IMG/VR virus record: IMGVR_UViG_3300021957_006346
Span: 1 to 30,004 of that record
From: a virus
DNA length: 30,004 bases
Strand: one strand, 5' to 3'
Shown one piece after another: positions 7,321-16,300 of this stretch (the first letter of the stretch is position 1; each line of letters begins with the position of its first letter). The position numbers and the translations under genes are program-made. Under the pieces are notes generated by a model. It searched no databases, was not told where the DNA came from, and saw only the letters and a program-made list of their open reading frames with translations.

Positions 7321-10300
7321 TAAATGCACAGAACCTCACTAATGTAGAAACGGCAACCGATGCCCTTCGAGCTGTATATGGAAAAGAAGGAGCGTTTGAA
7401 CCAGCGCAAGTCAAGGCAGGGTTAGAGTTAATCAACAGCGACCCAGCTAAAGGTTCAAAAGATTCAGAAATTGTTGCAAGAAACCTCAAAACAGCGATCG
7501 AGACGCAGGAAAAAATAACCCAATCCGAAGCCAAGGCTAAACGCCAGATCGAAGAAGGTCAGCAGAAAGGCGACAATGAAATGGTTGATTCTGGTATGCG
7601 AGCAGCGCAAGAAGCTCGACGCGCCCGAGCAATCATAAAAGTTGCAAGCGGAACAAAAGTTAGCGATCTCAACGTTGATGACAGAAAAGCATTTGAAGCC
7701 AATCTGCTGGATGACTCGGCTTCCTATGAAATGGTTGGGGATGAGGTGGTAATCACCGACTCTTCTATTGCACAGCTTGCAACAACATATCCAGATGCCG
7801 CTGGAGATCTCATCACATTGAATGAGACTCAGCAGCGTCAAAGATTGGCAGCCAAGGAGAAATCCGCACAAACCGCTGAAAACAAAGTCGAAGGCAAGGA
7901 AATTCCAGAAGGCGCGGAGACACCCCCATCACCAAAAGAATCTGCACCACCCTCTGGAGGGAAGCCAACCGAAACACAAGCCCCTGCAACCAAGAAGTTT
8001 AGGGTCACCCTGACTGCTGCCGACGGTAGCCCAAGGACGGTAGAGGTAGAAGCTGGGTCGATCAAAGAAGCTGAGGACAAAGCGATTCTCGATCACGCCA
8101 AAGACGGGGAAGTCCTTGAAGCCAACATGACCGAAGAGGTAGGGGTCGTAGCCCCCCAGTCGCCAGCGGCAGGAACCCAACCAAAGGAATCCGCAAAACC
8201 AAAAGACACCCCAACCAAGCCTGCTCCGAAACCAGCTCCAACAAGCAAGAAAGAACTGCTTTCAGCCCTATTCACTGATGTCACTGAAGATGCTGAAATG
8301 AAGGAGAGCTTCAGGATCAACCCAGACGGCTCCTTGACCCTAAAGGCTGGATTAAGCAAAGCGAAGACCACGGAGGCAGTGGTTAGGGCATTGATATCCC
8401 GAGTGACAAAAGAAACCATGACCGACTCGGGAGCCGCAAACCTGTGGGAGGCTATGCCTGCAAGCTTACAGGCAATGATTACAAAGCGGTTTACTTACGA
8501 AAAAGGAAATGTAGAGATGTCGCCCGTAGAAGGAACAAGATTCCTCTTGGAGAACATGCTGAACGAAAAAGTTTTCCGTGCTACGCTGAAATCACATATC
8601 AGAAAGGGAGACAAACCCTTCGTTAAGCAGATGCTGAAATTCATAAGAAGCTTTCTCAACGAGGTGAGGAAACTGCTCAAAACTGCCCCCGACAGCGTAA
8701 GAGAGCAGCTTTACCAATATGAGAATTACGCAATGGCATTACTCAAGGAGTCGGTAAGCCCAAAATCTCTTGAAGCTCTTGGTATTGCAACCCCAGCCAC
8801 CAAGATTGCAACTACAGCAGACGCCACCTTGCCTGCTAACATTTCACCAATGAGGCGCGGAGGCTACAGGGTGATGATGCCTGACGGAACTTACAGAGAA
8901 ACGAGGACAAGAAACCAAGCGATATCCTTAAATGCAAGCAAGTTTGAGAAACAGGCAATCAAAGATATAAAAAGGTCTCATGCAGAAGCCTTAGTGTCTG
9001 GAGCAATTACCCGAGATGAACTGCTCGCGTCTATAAACACAATTGTTGCGATGGTAAAATCTGTTGCCAAAAATAGCGGCTACAGTGCTGAAAGCATATT
9101 TGCATCTGTAGACCACGTCCAGCTATCACGCCGCTCCGAAGCCCTGTCTGAGTTAATGGACGGGTTCAGACAAATACTCGACGCCAGAGGCGGTGATGCG
9201 GCTGTTACCGCAGAAATGGCGTTAGTAAATGAAATGAATAAATCTGTCGAAGGTAAAAAAACGGCAAAACCACTGCTTACCGAGGACAGTGCTCCAGCGG
9301 CTGTTCGCCAAATGAAACTCGCGGCGGATGAAGGGGGTTTATTCACCTATCTATTTAGCAATTCCAAAAATCGCATTTACTTAGCCCAGATACTTGAGGC
9401 TACGGACAAGATGATGGAAAAGCTCGCAAACGAAAGCGAACTCGAGAAAGCCGCCGACGCCAAGAACCTAATCAAGAAAAAGTTAGCTTTAGGCGTTGAG
9501 TTCAGAGCTTTAGCCCTTGAAGACTACCTAGCGAAGCTTGACCCCGAGCTTAAGAAGAATTTAACAAAAGAGGAGCAGGGAGCATGGGCTGAGACCCAAA
9601 TGCAAAAAGATTCAGACCGAATCATTAAAGAGCGCGAGAAGCTCGACGCACAAATCCTCGCACGTTATGACGAGGCGTTATCAGAGATGCAAGCTCGCAG
9701 GGGTAATGAATACAGGATGTATGGAGGTCAGCTTAATACTGAGGGAGAAACTGGGCTAGGGATAGGCAGGCAAACCGTGCAATTTGGACGAGGAGCCAAC
9801 CCGACCACCGCTCCCCATGAGTTTATTCACGTCCTTACCGAGAGAAAGAACCCTCTTAGCGGAAATTCGTTCCTGTATGACGCGCTAGGAAGAGAGGGTA
9901 TTAAAAAGCTCAATTCTTGGATGAGGGATGCTATTAACCAAGGAGGAAATCCAGTAGAGCTTGTCGCGGAAGCTATAGAGAAATACATCCGCAACGGTAA
10001 AGCCCCAGCACAAATTGAAGACTCTATTGCAACCCTTGCAGACGGGGCGCAAAAATATTACGAGTCCGTCGAAGGGGAGACTGTAGGCTCCAAGATGTAT
10101 GACCAGCGGGTTAAGGACGTTCTTGATGAAATATTTACTGCTGACAACACTCAGTCCAACCAAGTCACTAAATACAGAGCGAAAGCTGCAAGTAAAAGGA
10201 AGACCAAAGAGAAAGAAAGCAAGGGAGTCAGCACCCAGTCACCAAATAGCTTCAGGAAGTCGTCAGATGGTCGGATGCAAATAAGTGATGAGGTTAAGAT

Positions 10301-13300
10301 GATCCGAACGGACGACGGCAGGACGCTAAGCGCGGCAGGTTTGATCAACATGCAGTCAGCATTCCACGGCACTCGGCATAAGATCGAGGGGGAAATGTCC
10401 ACGGACAAGATCGGCTCTGGTGAGGGGCAACAAGTTTATGGATGGGGCTTATATTTCACGGAAACCAAATCAATTGCCGAAATGTATCAAAACATGGATG
10501 CTGGGCTTAGTTGGGTTGAACTAGATGGGACGAAGATATATCTTAACCAAGAATTTAATTATTATCAGGAGCAAACATTAAACACAGTTGCAAGTCGCGG
10601 GCTTGATGGGGCGAGGGAATATTACAATAAAAAGATAATTGAAGCCCCTGACCTTATTAAGGCGGGTCGGGTGAGCGAGGATTATTACAATGATGCTATT
10701 GATTCCATTGTGTTCCTCACGAAATTTGAGAAAGATTTAGAGGAAAGACTGGAGATAGTTCATAGCGAAAAAGGGAACCTATACACGGTTGAGCTTGATG
10801 TAGAGCAAAACGAGTTACTCGATTGGGATAAGCCACTGAGTGAGCAAAGCGAGAAGGTTCAGGATGCTATTAAAACCAATGCAAGAAAACGCGAAAGGTT
10901 TCAGGAATTACTTGAGACAAAACCATTTAAAGGGCGAGCCAAAAAGATAAAAGATCTGGAGGCTGAGATAAAAAAAGGTTTAGATTTTGATATTAGCAAA
11001 CTCACACGAAAAATGGGAGGTAGCGACCTTTATGACATGTTGGTGCAATCAAACGCCCGCGACCCCAAACAAGCATCTGAAGCACTAGCAAAAGCAGGCA
11101 TTAAGGGCATTAAGTATCTTGATGGCGATTCAAGAGACAAGGGAGAAGGCACATACAACTACGTCATGTTCAATGAAGCTGACGTCTCTATTACTCATGA
11201 AAACGGGGTGGCTAGACCATTCGAGGCGCAGCCTGAGTCCGCAATCAACCTCCAGTCACCAAACCCAAAAAACCTAAAACCAGAAGCCAAACCTGTTCGG
11301 TCTGTAAGCGACACAGAATACCGCATCTACAAGAAGTTCGGGGAAGCTTTTAAATCAATTGGAGTCGCAAACAACACGGTTCCATTTGGAGTTTTAGCTG
11401 AGTGGACATTAGGCAAACAAGGGTCACAGATTAACCTAAACTCTAAGAAGCTTTCATATTACAGCGACAAGGCTTTAGACCTGATCGTCAGGGAGGAGCT
11501 AATTCACGCCTCCAGCTACAAGGTTATTAAAAATAGCGGGGTGGACTATATCGCCTACCATGAAGATCTTTACGAAGAAATGAAACGTGATGGGTTTGCT
11601 GAAAAATTCAGCAAGGTCTACAAGTCCAACCAGACACCAATGAATCAAGCTGCCGAGTTCAAAAGGGCTGCTATTCAAAAGATCCTTTACGGCACGGTGA
11701 CTGAGCAGGAGATGAGGACTAAATCCTTTCAGAAGATCGCAGATTTACTTAGGGGTATTATTGACTTTTTCGAGAAGAAGATAAAAACCTTTAATAAAAT
11801 CGGTAAAAACAAGCAGATTTTCAATGACACTGTTGCAATGATGAGAGAGGCGGAGACCAAGGTCAGGCTCCAGTCATCCCCGCCTAAGCGGAAAAATCAG
11901 TCGGGACTACTCGAATCGTTCAGGAGCAACTCTTCAACCTTGACCAAGATGATCAAGGAAAACCCTTGGGGGTTCACTATTGATCAAAACTCTGATTTTG
12001 CACCAAAAGGATACGCAGTCGCCGCTAGTAAAGACACAGAGACTGTTGTAGGCGAAGATTTTACCGATGCAGACCTTGAGCAGTTTTTTGTTGATCACAA
12101 AGAAGTGTTTGAAACTGAAGGTGCACACCTTGGAGGCTGGAAAAGAGGTGACGGAAAATTTGTTCTTGACGTTAGCTTCCCTGTAGCGGATTTTGAAACA
12201 GCAGTAAGGGTAGGTATTCTTTCTAACCAAGACGCCATTTTCCACATTGATGGAAATGAAAACGAACAAGAAATAAGCTTAAAACAAGATGGAAAACAAA
12301 AAACACCAGAAGGATTCGCAGAGTCAGCAGAAGAAATCCTCTCCAAGCGGGAAGAAATTGGTGATGTTATCGCCCTCGCTTCGAGCGCGACCAGAAGAGT
12401 CCCCTCAAGAGTTCGGGAAGAGGGCAATGAAGATGTTACGGAAGACGGCGGGCGATTAAAGCAACCACGGACAAATCAGCACAAACAGATCCTTGAGGCT
12501 ATTATTGCAGAGGACTACGTTCCAGTAGAAACCTCTCCACTTGAAGGGGGTAAGGTCAGAACTATTGCTAAAATCCTTCTAAAGAAATCCAATAAAATTG
12601 ATTGGTCAAGAAACTGGAGGGGGCGAAAGAAAAACTTTGCCGCAGGTCAAGAGAAGCGTTTCTTGGGAGATGTTGAAAAAGCATCTGATAATATGTTGGA
12701 GGTTGCTGAGCAAGCATCAGTAGTTTTCCCTGAATTTCAATCTTGGTATGAGACTAGGCTCAAGATGGCAATGGACATCTTTGAGGAGCTTGATCCAGAT
12801 GCATCTAAACCAGAAAACAACTTTATCCTGCGCGTATTACTTGCGGTTACATCTAACGGCAATAAGGTAAAAGACCAGACGTTTGACACATGGAAAGTTT
12901 ATAACGACTGGAAGTCTACAGGCAAGATGGGTGACACTAAAGTGTCTGGTAAAAGAGCTAATGAAATATCAAATGCTTTAGCAAGGGTCGACAAGCTTAC
13001 TCAGATTCTTGGCTGGAAAAAAGTTGATTCTTTTCTCCAGACAGAAGGAACAGTTAAAGACTTAAGGGATGCAATAGTTAATGATTTTGGCTTCACCGCC
13101 AAGGAAGCGAAAGACATCACCAAGGGCGAGTTGATCGATGAGGTCGTTCCTTTTGCTCTTATATTTGGAGCCAAGCTTGGATCGTTCTTCTTCAACCTTT
13201 CTGGAAACTTTAATACCACCACTATGGATCGTTGGTTTATGCGAACCTTCGGTAGGGCATTAGGTTCCCAGATGCAGAGGGTTGACAAAAAAGTTTTATT

Positions 13301-16300
13301 AAGGTCGAGAAAACGATACAAAGATGCTCTCGATGCGGCTAAATCAGATAAGGGGGCGATGAGCGTGTTGCAATCCTTTGGAGTGAGAACAAATGCATCA
13401 ACCTCTCACGCGACACTTAAAAAGATCACAGATCACTTCACGATCCCTGAAAACAGAAAGGATCTCAGCCCCGTATTGAATGAATTGAGATTGTCCTCCA
13501 ATGGTTACATAAAGATTGCAGACGGACTAGATATGGTTGAGGCTCCCAAGAGTGGCGGGCATCGTAGATTTATTCGATTGACAATGGATCGGGTGCGAGC
13601 CAAGTTACAAGAAAGATCTGGTAAAGATTGGAACCCCGCAGAACTGCAAGCACTCCTCTGGTATTACGAAAAACTAATTCACGACACTTATGGAAGCAAA
13701 CAAAAAGACGACCCAGACTACGGCACAGCCGCAAACGAACTCTACAAATCAATCAGAAGAGGTGAGGACTCTCGATCCTATAGACCCTCAGTCACTATCC
13801 GAGGAGGAAAGCTCGCGGGAAAGAGCTTGGCAGTCGTATATGGCGAGAATGGAGGAAGAGTAAACCAGCAGACCAAGGTGGTAAAAGCCATCAAGTCCTA
13901 CAACTCAAAAGTTACAGAGGACTACGATAAACGCCCAGTAGTTACCCCGCGCAGACCGCAGATCCCAAACAATCTTGATGAGAAGTGGGAGTTGACTGAT
14001 GCCGACATGGAGCTGATGGATCAGACTCTATGGGATGCTCTGATGTCTACAGGAATCAGCAAGTTCATAAAGCTGACGGAGAATAACGCCAGCAACCACT
14101 ACACCGACTACTCGTTCATCTACATGAGTAATGCAGGGGTTCCTATAGGCTTGTATTGGGATCGTGATTCATGGGATGATGGGGGGTATCTTGCAACTGA
14201 GCTTGACAGGAAAACTGGGCGAGTTGTCAGCCAATCCACCGAACTTGCGGCAGAGATCGATGAAATCTCAACCCTTATCGATGAACTCGACAACAGGGAC
14301 TTCACCCCGCTTAACCAAGTAAACCAGCAGGCGAAGGCGAACAACGATTTCTATGTAAAGCCAGATATCACCAAGCAGCCCATCTACACAGACAAGCAGA
14401 TAAGGGAATACGTCTCCAAGATGCATAAATTGTATGGAGGGTCGGTAAAGTCGATGCTGGATGGCATCATTAAAGAAGGGAGTTCAGAGTTTGCAGATTT
14501 GGCGAAAGCAATGCTCAAGTCGCACAATAAAAAATTCTTAAATGCTCCGATAAGGTGGGACGAGAGAACAGACAGAAGCTATGAGCAGGGCGGAAAAATC
14601 ACATTGAGGTGGGATGCGCCCGTGAAAACATGGCTACATGAATACGCACATGTTTCAACTGTTGGAACGCTATTAAATGATCTCGGCGGAACAATCCATG
14701 ACCAGTTGATTGACGCTGACTACCGCGACACAGCCGCAATGGTTGGGAGCGGCAGGGCTGGAGGATCGCAGGCTCGTTACACAACGGCGCAACGTGAAAT
14801 GTTCCGACTCTTCGACATCGCTCAAAAAACAGTGCCGCAACTCACACGGGCTGGGGCAGAAGCAATGGTTACTGTAAGGCAAAACGAAAACCTTCCAGCA
14901 GACCAACAGGTTCACAGTAACGTGGCTTACGGAATGGGTAATGTGCTCGAGTTTGTAGCTCAAGCCATGTCCAACGTGGAAATGCAGAAGTTTCTCAATA
15001 ACATTAGCGACCCAAAAAGAAAAGGTCAGAGAAGCTTGCTTGACTCACTGTTTGACGCTATCCGTAAAATTCTCGGGGTTCCAGTTAAAATGAACTCAGT
15101 TTTAGCATCTGTCCTTACTCTTACTGAGGATATTGCAACTGACGGCATGGTTACCAGAGATAATGGGGCAAGGATGTCGCAACAGATCAACCTCCAATCG
15201 CCAAGACCAATAGATTCTAAGTCAGGTCGGGCAGCGGCTGGTCGGGTAAAGACGTCTGACCAAGAGCGCGATCGGATGATGCAAGACAGAGATAAGTTCG
15301 ACGACAATGACCAGAAAGTAGTTCAAGGAGATCCCAAGAAGGCTAAGTGGTCATCTGATCCCGCCACAAGAAATGCGGAAGATGTCATTAAAGAAATGTA
15401 TCTAGAGTCGTTTGTAGCTGAGGATCGTGCTAAATGGGAGGCGGAAGCGGCTGTTATTCTAGCTAAACCTGCCAATGAAATAGAGCAGATGATTTACGAC
15501 TATGCCAACGGTGACTACGTTGGAGAGGTGACTGGCGGAACAATTATAGCCGCTTCCCGTTTCACGGCTGATAAGTTGCAAGCTGCAATTGCAAGCGGAA
15601 GCAAAGACGCTATAAACGAGGCATTAATACTAGGTTTCGCCCATCAAGAAGGCAGGGCAAATCCCGCACGACTTATGGCGGCAATGAAAGACCCCTTCCA
15701 GACACCGCAACAGCGTGCTGCATATGCTATTGGAATTGCAATACACTCGCCATCTGTCGAAGTTATATCAGCCCTCAAGAAGAAATTCGGAGCAAAAGCT
15801 GAAGGCAAAAATGGTGTAGGAGCGGTTCCTAAGCAAAATAGAGAGGCTTACTACAAGGCTTTGGCTGAATATCAAACTAAACGCTACGAGAGGGCTAAAA
15901 AGCAACTGAAGAAAGACGGGATAAACATCGCGGATGTATTTAACGCCAGCCATCAAGGGAATGGGGTGGGGACTGCTGCTGACGCAGCGGCTCTTGCGGG
16001 GTTCTCGAATAAGCACAAGCAAGTCATAAATAAATGGCGCGAAGGATCTAGCCCAAAAACAATCCAAGCATCAACTGGCGTTGATCCAAAATCACACAAC
16101 AAGATCATTGCCAAGTTCAGAGCCGAAGTCGAAAAACAGGCACGAAAAATTGCAATTGACGGGTATCGCGTAGACACAATGGATGACTACAAAGCTGGTC
16201 GACCACCTAGCACCATGCCTAATAAACCAACTGAAATTGAACTTAACGAGGCTGTAGAGGCTATTGTTGAGCACTCTTTCCGTGCAGGGCGCGATAGAGT

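Larger units (their letters stand above)
10230..15203 (+). repeat. recurrent Gln-Ser-Pro linkers at domain borders of the giant protein
   Basis: Four linkers share x-Q-S-[P/S]: STQSP (1961-1965, nucleotides 10230-10244), NLQSP (2300-2304, 11247-11261), RLQSS (2506-2510, 11865-11879) and NLQSP (3614-3618, 15189-15203). A fifth, PQSP, lies near residue 1270. Three follow zincin-like domains and one follows the ART domain. The two INLQSP copies are also nearly identical as DNA (ATCAACCTCCARTCRCCAA). They may mark processing sites or a shared linker. Confidence 0.55.

Noticed and set aside
7464-7871. Cys/Phe-rich leftward frame within the giant gene
   Set aside because: Antisense shadow; no promoter, start context or family.
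10230-15203. Cleavage of LQS sites by a viral 3C-like protease
   Set aside because: The L-Q-S match is suggestive of that specificity, but no chymotrypsin-like protease is visible and the following Pro would hinder it; kept only as an open processing question.
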